Assembly: GCA_016210745.1 (NCBI GenBank)
Contig: JACQTO010000018.1
Span: forward strand, 1 to 64,000
Direction: 5' to 3'
Origin: Betaproteobacteria bacterium
GTDB lineage: Bacteria > Pseudomonadota > Gammaproteobacteria > Burkholderiales > SG8-39
DNA: 64,000 nucleotides
Shown here: piece by piece, positions 16,923 to 25,192 of the stretch
Layout of the letters: the number at the start of each line of letters is the position of its first letter
How positions within the stretch are numbered: the first letter of the stretch is position 1
Translations under genes and position numbers: made by a program
The notes under the pieces: model-generated
Database searches by the model: none
The model's input: the letters and a program-made list of their open reading frames with translations, nothing else
Told to the model about the DNA's origin: nothing

Positions 16923-17316
16923 ACTATGACAGTTTACGGCAATTCGGGCCGGCTTATAGGGGTCTCTCGGCCCCCCATCTGCCCAAGAGTTCGGAGAACA
17001 TCGCCGCGAGCGCATACAAGGCGTGGCGCCACGTGGGCGAGATGGAGGAGATCGCAGCGAGTTTTGCGGCGGCCGGGGGAGCTTGCGGTCCCCGTTCCCC
17101 CCGAAGGCGCACCGCTTTGCGGAACTTTTCGACTACGCATCGCACTCAAACCAGGGGGCGAGCGAGGTTTTCGCGTGCCGTGGGGTGGAGAGCAGATTGA
17201 AAATCCGGAACACGTCGTCGCCCGGCCTCTCGCGCCCCTCACGGCGGGCCGGATGTGTACGGTCAAAAGGGGAGGGCCGGTAGAACCTTCCTTTATCGAT
17301 AACGGAGGAGGCAGCC
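16923..17316. other. Divergent intergenic region with a gene relic
   Basis: 394 bases between the start of the GST gene (-) and the TAXI receptor gene (+). It contains the dehydrogenase fragment at 16976-17077. The rest (17080-17300) shows no recognisable gene. A strong GGAGGAGG ribosome site lies just before 17317. Confidence 0.7.
16976..17077 (+). pseudogene. Relic of a 6-phosphogluconate-dehydrogenase-like (DUF1932) gene
   Basis: About 34 codons translate to a stretch including NIAASAYKAWRHVGEMEEIA, collinear with residues encoded at 22987-23088 of the intact dehydrogenase in this window. By eye 29 of 34 residues match, and most codon differences are synonymous. Similarity stops at both ends; there is no start, NAD-binding half or proper C-terminus. 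It is the core of a decayed homologue, not a functional gene. The synonymous divergence suggests a separate homologue that was lost, rather than a fresh copy of the neighbour. Confidence 0.75.
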
Positions 17317-18339
17317 ATGCTCAAACGTACGCTTACCCTGCTCATTGCCGCGCTGATGGCGGCCGCGGGCGCCTCGGCGTGGTCGCAGGTGAAAGAGATT
17401 CCTTGGGGTACGTCGGCGGTCGGTTCATCGGGACACAAGGCACTTGTTGTCTTGGCAGAGGTGTTGAACCGCGAGATGAAGAACTACCGCGTCACCGTTC
17501 AGCCGACGCCCGGGGCGATCGTCACCGTCAAGGGTTACGCGACTGGTCAGTTCGAGGGGTATTACGGCGCCGACATCGCTTTCTATGAACTCGCCAACGA
17601 CATCAGTCGCTTCAAGGGGTTCAAGGCGAGCATCAAGCGCCAGCCCGTGCAGTCCTTCTGGACGTTCACCCTCGAGGTCGGCACCGCAATTCATTCGCGC
17701 GACAGGGGCAAGTTCAAGAAGTGGAGCGATCTCTCGGGCAAGCCCGTGTTTACCGGGCCGTTGCCCTGGGATGTCCGCGCGCACCTCGAGCGCGCCTATG
17801 GCGCGCTCGGACTGAAGCACCAGTACCGGCAGGTTGACCTGTCCACAGCCGGATCGCTGCTCCAGTCCGGCGGCATCGAAGGGTTCATCATCTACACCAG
17901 CGGGGAGGCGACTACGGCACCGTGGATCACCGAGGCCTCGCTGGCGACGGATTGGGCCGCGCTCAACCCGAGCGCCGACGAACTCGCCAAACTGAAGAAT
18001 GCCGGGTTTGCGGTCACCGCAGTAAAACCCGACGTATTCAAGAAGGACGTTCACAACCCCAACGTAATCCTGTTGCCGTTCTATTACGGCTTCCACGTCG
18101 GCCTCGAGGTGCCCGAGAACGACATGTACCGGATGCTGACCGTGATCGAAAAGAACGTCGCCGAACTGGTCAAGGCTGATCCGAGCTTCGCGCAGATCGC
18201 CAGGAACATGCCGGAATTCCAGCGCCGCGGCGTCATGTCGTCGGTGGACTTTGTGCCGATCCACCCGGGCCTGGCGAAGTACATGCGCGAGAAGGGCGTG
18301 TGGGACGCGAAGTGGGACGCCCGGATCGCGATGAAGTAG
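17317..18339 (+). CDS. TAXI family TRAP transporter solute-binding protein
   Basis: A 340-residue exported receptor with a signal peptide (MLKRTLTLLIAALMAAAGASAWSQ is too long to be cytosolic; cleavage near AWS-Q). The start has an excellent GGAGGAGG site. It shows the TAXI pattern: WGTSAVGSSGHKALVVLAE, then GQFEGYYGADIAFYEL, and later YYGFHVGLEVPENDMY. TAXI receptors capture small acids or amino acids for sodium-driven TRAP permeases. The fused permease gene follows at 18421, separated by a stable hairpin. Confidence 0.88.
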   Translation: MLKRTLTLLIAALMAAAGASAWSQVKEIPWGTSAVGSSGHKALVVLAEVLNREMKNYRVTVQPTPGAIVTVKGYATGQFEGYYGADIAFYELANDISRFKGFKASIKRQPVQSFWTFTLEVGTAIHSRDRGKFKKWSDLSGKPVFTGPLPWDVRAHLERAYGALGLKHQYRQVDLSTAGSLLQSGGIEGFIIYTSGEATTAPWITEASLATDWAALNPSADELAKLKNAGFAVTAVKPDVFKKDVHNPNVILLPFYYGFHVGLEVPENDMYRMLTVIEKNVAELVKADPSFAQIARNMPEFQRRGVMSSVDFVPIHPGLAKYMREKGVWDAKWDARIAMK

Positions 18340-18362
18340 GATCGATCGCGTGAACCGATCGG

Positions 18363-18392
18363 GGGGACGGATGCGCGGGTCCGCCCGTCCCC
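18363..18392 (+). promoter_or_regulatory. Intercistronic hairpin between TRAP receptor and permease
   Basis: A perfect 8-bp stem (GGGGACGG / CCGTCCCC) with a 14-nt GC-rich loop lies between the two genes, with a TTTTT stretch about 20 nt later, just before the permease start. It may stabilise the receptor message or attenuate permease expression, as periplasmic receptors usually need excess expression. This is inference. Confidence 0.5.
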
Positions 18393-18420
18393 GACCGGTC
18401 ATGCGGGCCTTTTTCCGGAC

Positions 18421-20373
18421 ATGACCGACTCCGCCGCGCCACCCTCCCGGCCACACGCCGTGGCCGAATGGCTCTATCGCCTGACTGCGGTCTTCTTCTT
18501 CATCTACCTGTTCATCTACTACTGGACCAGCCTTGGTGGGCCGACTCTGCTCGCGATCACCTTGGTCCCGGTCACGTTCTTGCTTTTCACGCTCGACGAG
18601 CTGCGCAACAAGCGGTTCTATCCGCGCCTTCCCGCGGCCGCAAGCAGCGTCATCGGCGCCGTCTACATCGCCGTTTCGATCGCGGTCGCCGTGTACATGC
18701 ACACGGAATACGTCGACATCGGCACGGTGCGGGCGGGCATCTGGAGCACCACCGATCTCGTCATGGGCGCGCTGATGGCCGTACTGATCATGGAGTACGC
18801 GCGCAAGCGCTACATGCCGCTGTTCATACTCAACATTGCACTGATTCTCTACGCGGTCTACGGCGCGGTGGTCCCGGGCATGTTCTTCCATCCGGGGCTG
18901 AGCTGGGGGCGGATCGCCAGCGCTATGAGCGTCGAAATGACGACCGGCGTCTTTTCCAACCTTCCCCAGCTCGCATTGACGCTGATCGGCTCGTTCATCC
19001 TCGTCCTGAGCGCCCTGCGTGCCTTCGGCTGCGTCGATTCGATCCTCAAGGGCTCCACGCAGATCGCAGTCCGCTCGCCGCACGCCCTGCCGCAGGCGGC
19101 CGTGCTCGGCTCGACTGCCATCGCCGCCGTGAGCGGCAGCGGCGCGGCCAACGCGATCACCACCGGCTCGGCGACCATTCCGGCCATGATCGGAGCCGGA
19201 ATGCCGCGGGTAACCGCGGCCGCCATCGAGACGGCCTCATCGCTCGGAGGACAGTTGATGCCACCGATCATGGGCATCTCCGCCTTTCTGATGGCGGAGT
19301 TCCTCGGACGCAGCTATTTCGACGTGGTCGCGCGCGGTTATGCGCCGGCGGTCATCTATTTTGTCGGTGTCGCCGTGTCGGTCTACCTGCTCTCGACACG
19401 CCATCGTCACCGCCTCGACAGCGTCACCGCCGAAATGATGCGCTGGACCGACTGGACCAACATCGGCGTCTTCATCGCCGTCGTGGCCGGATTGATCGGC
19501 CTGATGGCGGTATTTCACCTGCCGCCGATGTTCGCGGCGCTGTATGTCTTCATCGCGGTCATGGTCGCCCTGATCGCCGCACACCTCGTATCGATCGTGA
19601 GAGATCACAGTGCCTCGGCGCGGGCGATCGCTGCGCCGCTCGGGCGCTTCGTCGACATTTTCGCCAACATGACCGCCGATCTCACTTTGCTGCTCGCGAC
19701 GCTGTCGATCATGACCGGGGCATTCGTCATAACCGGCATACCGACGAAGATTGGGTCAATCCTCATCGCGGCCGCCGGCATAAATCTCGCAGCCATGGCG
19801 ATCGTCGCCTTCTTCTTCGGCGCGCTGCTTGGCGCCGGCCTGCCCCCGGCGCCGACTTACATCATCACCGCGCTGGTGATCGCACCGCCGATGATCAAGA
19901 TCGGCGTCGACCCGTGGGTCGTTCATTTCTTCGCCTTTTTTCTCGCGGTGTGGGGCGAGCTCACCCCGCCTACTTCCGTGACCGCTGCGGTCACCGCCAA
20001 GATCGCGGACGCGCCCTTCATGCAAACACTATTTCATGCAATCCTGATCTGCCTTTCGCTGTTCGTCCTGATGGCCGGCGTCTTCACCCGGCCGGAGCTC
20101 GTCTTGGAGCCGGGGATGGCGCAGATCGGAGCGATGCTGCTGATCATGGCCTCGACCATCGGCTTGAGCTTCAGCGTCCAAGGGCGGTTCGCCGACGAAC
20201 GCTGGATCGACGTGCCGCTTCGACTGGCGCTTGCCGCCGTCGCGCTGGTGGTGCTGTTGCACCCGGATCGGCTGGTCGCAGCGATCGCCTGCATCCCGGT
20301 CGGCGCGTTTGTCGGTTACTGGATGGTGCGGCGTCGCGACGCGCCGGTCGCGGCGCAGGCCGCCGTACGCTGA
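18421..20373 (+). CDS. TRAP transporter fused permease (4TM/12TM)
   Basis: A 650-residue integral membrane protein. Multiple hydrophobic helices occupy the first about 180 residues (DctQ-like part). The DctM-like part follows, with GSGAANAITTGSATIPAMIGAGMPR and SSLGGQLMPPIMGISAFLMAE, the TRAP large-subunit signatures, repeated as LLGAGLPPAPTYIITALVIAPP and WGELTPPTSVTAAVTAKIA. Together with the TAXI receptor upstream it forms a complete secondary transporter for an organic acid-like solute. Its stop is only 2 nt from the stop of the convergent cytochrome gene sorB. Confidence 0.92.
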   Translation: MTDSAAPPSRPHAVAEWLYRLTAVFFFIYLFIYYWTSLGGPTLLAITLVPVTFLLFTLDELRNKRFYPRLPAAASSVIGAVYIAVSIAVAVYMHTEYVDIGTVRAGIWSTTDLVMGALMAVLIMEYARKRYMPLFILNIALILYAVYGAVVPGMFFHPGLSWGRIASAMSVEMTTGVFSNLPQLALTLIGSFILVLSALRAFGCVDSILKGSTQIAVRSPHALPQAAVLGSTAIAAVSGSGAANAITTGSATIPAMIGAGMPRVTAAAIETASSLGGQLMPPIMGISAFLMAEFLGRSYFDVVARGYAPAVIYFVGVAVSVYLLSTRHRHRLDSVTAEMMRWTDWTNIGVFIAVVAGLIGLMAVFHLPPMFAALYVFIAVMVALIAAHLVSIVRDHSASARAIAAPLGRFVDIFANMTADLTLLLATLSIMTGAFVITGIPTKIGSILIAAAGINLAAMAIVAFFFGALLGAGLPPAPTYIITALVIAPPMIKIGVDPWVVHFFAFFLAVWGELTPPTSVTAAVTAKIADAPFMQTLFHAILICLSLFVLMAGVFTRPELVLEPGMAQIGAMLLIMASTIGLSFSVQGRFADERWIDVPLRLALAAVALVVLLHPDRLVAAIACIPVGAFVGYWMVRRRDAPVAAQAAVR

Positions 20374-20375
20374 GC

Positions 20376-20750
20376 TCAGTTTCCTGCGGCAGCGCGGGAC
20401 ACATAGTGCGCGACCGCCTCAATCTGCTCGTCCGTGAGCTTGCCGGCATACGGAGGCATGACCCCCAGGCCTTTGCGAACGGCCTCGGCCACGCGATTCG
20501 CGTCCGGTCTCAGCTCCTCGAGCTTGGCACCGATCGTTCCTGTCGTCCCGGCATCTTCGAGCGTGTGGCAGAGGCCGCATTGCGGCTGCGCGATCTTGGT
20601 GAAGACGGTGCGTCCCAGCTCCATTTTCGCGTTCGCGTCGGCCCCGGCGGCGCTCGTGGAAAAGGCGATGGCCGCGGCAGGCCATAGGGCGGGCAGGATG
20701 CGGAAGCACGCGGTGACGCAGCGGACGCGGCGAGAAAACGAACGCATCAT
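20376..20750 (-). CDS. sorB: Sulfite dehydrogenase cytochrome subunit (SorB-like)
   Basis: A 124-residue exported monohaem cytochrome c. The leader spans residues 1-37 (AAIAFSTSAAGADA). The haem site is CGLCH (Cys58, Cys61, His62) and the axial Met is probably Met98 in GVMPPYAGKL. It lies 84 nt downstream of sorA on the same strand, the standard order for SorAB, where the cytochrome accepts electrons from the molybdenum/haem subunit. Two ATG codons in tandem (20750, 20747) leave a one-residue start ambiguity. Confidence 0.85.
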   Translation of the reverse strand: MMRSFSRRVRCVTACFRILPALWPAAAIAFSTSAAGADANAKMELGRTVFTKIAQPQCGLCHTLEDAGTTGTIGAKLEELRPDANRVAEAVRKGLGVMPPYAGKLTDEQIEAVAHYVSRAAAGN

Positions 20751-20834
20751 GGAATGTCGAAGATCGGAATCGCCGAGGAATAGACGGATAGGCGCCGAAT
20801 GCGCGGTCTTTCAGATTCTCCGCCGATAAACTAC

Positions 20835-22031
20835 TCAGGCGACCGTCAACTTGACGGCGTGATCGCGCCACCCGTTATGGCCGTAGCCGCGCTCGTTTTC
20901 CGTGCGCTCGGCAGGCTGCACATTGCCGGCCGCGTCGGTCGCGCGGCTTACCAGGACATGGCTTCCAGTTCTGAGCTGAACGGGCAGTACGAACTGTCGC
21001 CAGGCATATCGGCCCAGGTCCGGACCGATGAATCGCGCATCCGTCCAGGTCTTGCCGCCGTCGGTGGATACTTCGACTCGCCTCACCGCATTGACGCCGG
21101 CGAAGGCGACGCCGTTGATCTGCACCATGCCCGGGAGCATGGGGCCGTCTCCCGCAGGGTGGTTGATCCACGACTTCACGTTCATTTCCCACATTGTCGG
21201 CTGCCCGGGAGCGCCCTTCTTGCCGATGTCGCGGATGCGGTAGCCGGAGGACTGGATGTTCGCGTCGGTCTCCTTTTCGGTGAAGCTCAGGCGGCTCAGA
21301 TACTTGACGTTGTTGACGCCGTAATAGCCGGGGATGACCAACCGCAACGGACCGCCGTGCGCAAGCGGTAGCGGCTCGCCGTTGAGCTCCCAGGCAAGCA
21401 GCGCCGTCTCCATCGCCTTGAGCGGTACGGAGCGCTCGACCGCGACCTGCCTGCGATCGATGCCGTCGGGAATCCTTTCGCCGCCCGATCCGGTCACGAA
21501 CTGCATGCCGCCTGCCACGCCGCCCATCGCCTTGACGACCGCTGCCAGCGGCACCCCGCTCCAGAGCACGCACCCCGCGGCGCCTACCGTCCATTGCGTG
21601 CCGCTCGCCTTGTGCGCGAAGAAACCGCGGCCGTTGCCCGAGCACTGAAGCACCATGGCGACGGTTTCGACTCCCAGGCGCTTCAACTGGCCGACGGTCA
21701 TCTTGCCCGGCTTGCCGACGCCCTGCACGGTGATCTCCCACGCGTCCGGATCGTAGGCGATCGACTCTTCCGGGGGAGGGATGTTGTTGCGGACGAAAAG
21801 AATGTCGGTCGGAACGACAACGCTGCTGCCGAAAGCGGCGCGCCTGGTCTCGATGGTGTTGCTGCTATGTACGATGAGGCTGTCGATGTATTTCCATTCG
21901 GCATATTTCGGCAGCGGCTTGGCCTTCGCCGCCTGGGCGAAGGCGGCTGTACTCAGGGGCCCCAACCCGGTCGCTGCGAAGGCGCTGCTCAACATCAATC
22001 GACGGCGACGGGAATCGATTGCATGGTCCAT
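20835..22031 (-). CDS. sorA: Sulfite dehydrogenase molybdopterin subunit (SorA-like)
   Basis: A 398-residue protein with a twin-arginine-type leader (RRRRLML, then a hydrophobic run ending AAFAQA), fitting Tat export of a folded molybdoenzyme. The oxidoreductase molybdopterin domain holds the Mo-ligand Cys130 in LQCSGNGRGFF. The C-terminal dimerisation domain has the sulfite-oxidase pattern VRRVEVSTDGGKTW and YAWRQFVLPVQL. It oxidises sulfite to sulfate in the periplasm, passing electrons to SorB and cytochrome c. The ATG at 22031 follows GAGGAG. A broader role in oxidising sulfonate-derived sulfite is possible but not shown. Confidence 0.9.
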   Translation of the reverse strand: MDHAIDSRRRRLMLSSAFAATGLGPLSTAAFAQAAKAKPLPKYAEWKYIDSLIVHSSNTIETRRAAFGSSVVVPTDILFVRNNIPPPEESIAYDPDAWEITVQGVGKPGKMTVGQLKRLGVETVAMVLQCSGNGRGFFAHKASGTQWTVGAAGCVLWSGVPLAAVVKAMGGVAGGMQFVTGSGGERIPDGIDRRQVAVERSVPLKAMETALLAWELNGEPLPLAHGGPLRLVIPGYYGVNNVKYLSRLSFTEKETDANIQSSGYRIRDIGKKGAPGQPTMWEMNVKSWINHPAGDGPMLPGMVQINGVAFAGVNAVRRVEVSTDGGKTWTDARFIGPDLGRYAWRQFVLPVQLRTGSHVLVSRATDAAGNVQPAERTENERGYGHNGWRDHAVKLTVA

Positions 22032-22365
22032 GACGATCTCCTCGGATGAATCGACGCCTCTGCCATTGCACGCCTCTTACGGCGTCATTTCTTCACCAGC
22101 CGCTGGTTGAAGCGAAAACAAACCGCCGGCGCCCCAATAGCCGAGGGACCAGGATCTGATGAGTTAGTTCCGCGCTGCATGCCGGGCGCAGGCGATGCGC
22201 CCAGCTTTCCCCTTGATGTGGCACGTGAGGCACGTAGTCGTGCGCCGAGATGCGAGCGGCGCTTGCGGGTAGAATTGCTTTTGCGCATTGACGTGCGAGT
22301 TCATGAAGCAAGACTATCGTGAATGAGCAACGCATCGGGTATCAACTGTCGCTACGGAGTTCACC
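22032..22365. other. Divergent intergenic region upstream of sorA
   Basis: 334 bases between sorA (-) and the dehydrogenase gene (+). The only candidate content is the doubtful haem-motif mini-frame at 22164-22304. No clear promoter elements were picked out. Confidence 0.55.
22164..22304 (-). CDS. Doubtful 46-residue frame with a haem-binding CxxCH motif
   Basis: The frame starts MNSHVNAQKQFYPQAP and contains CLTCH, a c-type haem motif, shortly before a stop. There is no leader and no good ribosome site, but it lies just upstream of sorA in the same orientation. It could be a remnant of a cytochrome gene or chance. Confidence 0.2.
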   Translation of the reverse strand: MNSHVNAQKQFYPQAPLASRRTTTCLTCHIKGKAGRIACARHAARN

Positions 22366-23214
22366 GTGACTACAAGCACTATCGCCTTGCTTTATCCCGG
22401 AGAGATGGGCGCTGCCGTCGGCGGTTGCCTCGTTGGGCGCGGCCATCGGGTCGTGTCGCCCTGCGCCGAGCGCAGTGCGGAGACGCGCTCGCGTGCTGCA
22501 GCGGCGGGAATCGAGGACGTCGGAACTCTTGCCAAAGCGCTCCAGGCGGCCGAGATCGTGCTTTCGGTGTGCCCGCCGCACGGCGCGATGGAACTTGCGC
22601 GGGAAGTGGCCGGCCGCAACTTCCGCGGAATTTACGTCGATGGTAATGCGGTTTCGCCGGACTCGGCGCGCGCCATCGGCCGCGTGGTCGAGGCGGGCGG
22701 TGCCTCGTTCATAGACGGCGGCATCGTCGGCCCGCCGCCCGGCAACGGCGTTCGCGTTTGGCTTTACCTTTGCGGCGCTCGTGCCGGCGACATTGCCGAA
22801 TGTTTTACCGGCAGCGACGTGGTGGCCGAGGTACTCGGCGCACACTTGGGTGCCGCCTCGGCGCTGAAAATGTGTTTCGCAGCTTGGTCGAAGGGCTCCA
22901 CGGCGCTGCTTGGCGCGATCCGATCGCTGGCGCAGCATGAGGGTGTCGACGCGGCGCTGCTCGCGGAATGGGCACACTCGGCGCCCGATCTGCCCAAGCG
23001 ATCGCAGAACATCGCCACGAGCGCGTACAAGGCGTGGCGCTACGTGGGCGAAATGGAGGAAATCGCGGCGAGCTTTGCCGCGGCCGGTCTGCCCGATGGC
23101 TTTCACCTTGCCGCGGCCGAGATCTATCGCCGGCTGGAGGGTTTCAAGAGCGCTACGAAGCCGCCCGCGATAAGCGAAGTAACCGCGGCCTTAGCGGCTA
23201 GGGCTAAACACTAG
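22366..23214 (+). CDS. NAD(P)-dependent dehydrogenase, 6PGDH-like with DUF1932 domain
   Basis: A 282-residue protein starting at GTG 22366 after a plausible GGAG site. The N-terminal Rossmann fold begins IALLYPGEMGAAVGGCL, a GxxxMGxxxG-type nucleotide site of the beta-hydroxyacid dehydrogenase family. The C-terminal helical domain (about residues 190-260, LPKRSQNIATSAYKAWRYVG) is DUF1932. Substrate unknown; relatives act on hydroxy acids. A relic of a homologue lies at 16976-17077. Its TAG stop shares the palindrome CTAG with the stop of the convergent DUF1993 gene. Confidence 0.85.
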   Translation: MTTSTIALLYPGEMGAAVGGCLVGRGHRVVSPCAERSAETRSRAAAAGIEDVGTLAKALQAAEIVLSVCPPHGAMELAREVAGRNFRGIYVDGNAVSPDSARAIGRVVEAGGASFIDGGIVGPPPGNGVRVWLYLCGARAGDIAECFTGSDVVAEVLGAHLGAASALKMCFAAWSKGSTALLGAIRSLAQHEGVDAALLAEWAHSAPDLPKRSQNIATSAYKAWRYVGEMEEIAASFAAAGLPDGFHLAAAEIYRRLEGFKSATKPPAISEVTAALAARAKH

Positions 23215-23711
23215 CCGATGAAATCTTTCTTCCCTACGTCCACGCCGCAGTGGCGCAGGATGTCGTACGCGGTGGCGGCGTGGAAGAAGAAGTTCGGCAG
23301 AGCGTTGTGGAGCAAGTAGGCCTGCCCCTGTAGGGTCTGGCTGAAGTTGCCGAACTTGAGCGTGATTTCGCGCGACTCCGAGCCATCGATCTGCGCCGGC
23401 TTGAAGGTATTGATGTAGGCGATGGTCTTGTCGATCCTCGCCTTGAGTTCGGCAACGCTCGCTTCGTTGTCTTCGTACACAGGGGCCTCGACGCCGGCAA
23501 GCCGGGCACAGGCGCGCTTGGCGTGATCCGACGATAACTGCACCTGACGCGTCAGGTTGAACATGTCCGGTGCCAGGCGATAGCCGAGCAACACCGACGG
23601 ATCGACTTTCTTCGCCGCCGCGAAAGCGGCGCCCTTGTCCAGAATCGCCGACAGATTGCCGAGGGTCTTGACGAACACGGGAACAGATGCCTGGTACATG
23701 GATAGAGCCAT
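23211..23711 (-). CDS. DUF1993 domain protein
   Basis: A 166-residue, mostly helical protein (MALSMYQASVPVFVKTLGNL...) matching the DUF1993 family, with HALPNFFFHAATAYDILRH near the end. The His-rich C-terminal helix is typical of DinB-like four-helix bundles that bind a metal. Function is unknown. It ends tail-to-tail with the dehydrogenase gene, the two stop codons overlapping in CTAG. Confidence 0.82.
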   Translation of the reverse strand: MALSMYQASVPVFVKTLGNLSAILDKGAAFAAAKKVDPSVLLGYRLAPDMFNLTRQVQLSSDHAKRACARLAGVEAPVYEDNEASVAELKARIDKTIAYINTFKPAQIDGSESREITLKFGNFSQTLQGQAYLLHNALPNFFFHAATAYDILRHCGVDVGKKDFIG

Positions 23712-23756
23712 GGTGAGTCCTTTATCAACGTTGAGGGAATGCCGGCTGACTATTCG

Positions 23757-24176
23757 TCAGCCCAGAATTTTATTCTCGTCCACGCAGAGCAGGCGCACCT
23801 GGCCTTTCGCGACAAGCTGCTCCTTCTCGTCGCGAACCCATGCCTCCCATACCTGGGTCGAGCGGCCGCGGGTAACGGGTCGGGCCACTGCGTGGAGCTT
23901 TCCGGAGCGCACGGCGCGGATAAACGAGGTATGGTTCTCCAGCCCGACCACGCGCTGCCCGCGCGCTCGGGCGGCGATTGCGGCGCCGAGCGAAGCCAAT
24001 GTCTCGATTACCCCGCAATGCACGCCCCCGTGCACGATGCCATAGCCTTGATGGTGTTTCTCGGTCACTTCCCATTCGCAGGTAACCTCCTCGGCTGATG
24101 CGGTAAGGACAACAATCCCCATCGCTTTTACCCAGCCCGGGGCTACATTGATGCCTTCGGCTATCTTGTCTACCAT
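23757..24176 (-). CDS. PaaI-type hotdog-fold thioesterase
   Basis: A 139-residue hotdog protein. The PaaI/DUF4442 signature is present: HHQGYGIVHGGVHCGVIETLASLGAA, with the HGG turn and a following acidic residue (Glu in VIETLAS) as the likely catalytic group. It probably hydrolyses acyl-CoA thioesters in the cytoplasm. It lies between the DUF1993 and aminopeptidase genes on the same strand with short gaps (45 and 19 nt), so the three may be co-transcribed. Confidence 0.85.
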   Translation of the reverse strand: MVDKIAEGINVAPGWVKAMGIVVLTASAEEVTCEWEVTEKHHQGYGIVHGGVHCGVIETLASLGAAIAARARGQRVVGLENHTSFIRAVRSGKLHAVARPVTRGRSTQVWEAWVRDEKEQLVAKGQVRLLCVDENKILG

Positions 24177-24195
24177 CGAGTCCTCGTTGAGCTAT

Positions 24196-25173
24196 CTATC
24201 GGTTTGTCGTAGCGAAGCGATCGGTCGCTGCGACCTGAGCCCGGCAGTTCCCAGGCTCGAATGCCGAGTGGCCGGCATCCGGGACGATGATAAAGTCCGC
24301 CTCCGGCCAAGCCTTGTGAAGCTCCCATGCGGACTCCATCGGGCAAACCATGTCGTAGCGGCCCTGGACGATGACGGCGGGGATGTGTCGAATCCTCCCG
24401 ATGTTCCGGAGGAGTTGGTCTTCGGGATTCAGGAAGGCGCGGTTCATGAAGTAATGGCTTTCGATTCGGGCAAAGGCGAGCGCCGTTTCGGGCACCTCGA
24501 ACTTGGCCATAAGATTCGGGTCCTGGAGGAGGGTGCTCACGCTCGCTTCCCAGATCGACCACGCCCGAGCCGCCTCGAGGCGTACATCCGGGTTAATCGA
24601 AGTCAGACGCCTGTGGTAGGCACCGATGAGATCGCCGCGTTCCGAAGGCGGAATCAGCCTGATGTATCGCTCCCATTCGTCGGGGAAGATGACACCGATT
24701 CCGCCTGCTTCCGAGGCCTGATACAGCCAGTCGAGTTCCTTCTTGCGAACCAGGAAGATCCCGCGCAGCACGAGCTCCGTGCAGCTCTCCGGATGGGTTT
24801 CGGCGTACGCAAGCGCGAGCGTGCTGCCCCAGGATCCTCCGAGCACCTGCCACTTGCGAACGCCGAGATGCTTGCGCAGCTTTTCGCAATCCTCGACCAG
24901 ATCCCAGGTCGTATTCTGATCGAGCGAAGCGTGCGGCGTGCTCTTTCCGCAGCCCCGCTGGTCCATCAGTATGATGCGGTACTTGGTCGGGTCCCAGAAA
25001 CGGCGCTGCCTCCCATCGGTTCCTCCGCCTGGGCCGCCGTGCAGAAAGATCGCGGGCTTTCCGCCCGGATTGCCGGATTCCTCATAATAGATTTCGTGCA
25101 GATCGGAGACCTTGAGCCGGCCCGCGCCGTAGGGCGCGATTTCAGGATAAAGCCAGGTAGTCGGGTCCTTCAT
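24196..25173 (-). CDS. pip: Prolyl aminopeptidase (proline iminopeptidase)
   Basis: A 325-residue alpha/beta hydrolase of family S33. The oxyanion region is FLHGGPGGGTDG, the nucleophile elbow is GGSWGST (Ser), the acid is Asp in QGRYDMVCP and the base His in PDAGHSAFEPG. DQRGCGKSTPH is the family hallmark. It releases N-terminal proline from peptides. Length is close to the family norm. It sits 19 nt before the thioesterase gene in the same direction. Confidence 0.92.
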   Translation of the reverse strand: MKDPTTWLYPEIAPYGAGRLKVSDLHEIYYEESGNPGGKPAIFLHGGPGGGTDGRQRRFWDPTKYRIILMDQRGCGKSTPHASLDQNTTWDLVEDCEKLRKHLGVRKWQVLGGSWGSTLALAYAETHPESCTELVLRGIFLVRKKELDWLYQASEAGGIGVIFPDEWERYIRLIPPSERGDLIGAYHRRLTSINPDVRLEAARAWSIWEASVSTLLQDPNLMAKFEVPETALAFARIESHYFMNRAFLNPEDQLLRNIGRIRHIPAVIVQGRYDMVCPMESAWELHKAWPEADFIIVPDAGHSAFEPGNCRAQVAATDRFATTNR

Positions 25174-25192
25174 CGGGCGCGATGGAGTTGCT

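Noticed and set aside
17425-19083. A 552-codon minus-strand frame over the TAXI and TRAP genes
   Set aside because: It is highly charged, repetitive (Asp/Arg/Gln/His) and mirrors coding bias of the opposite strand; no domain is recognisable.
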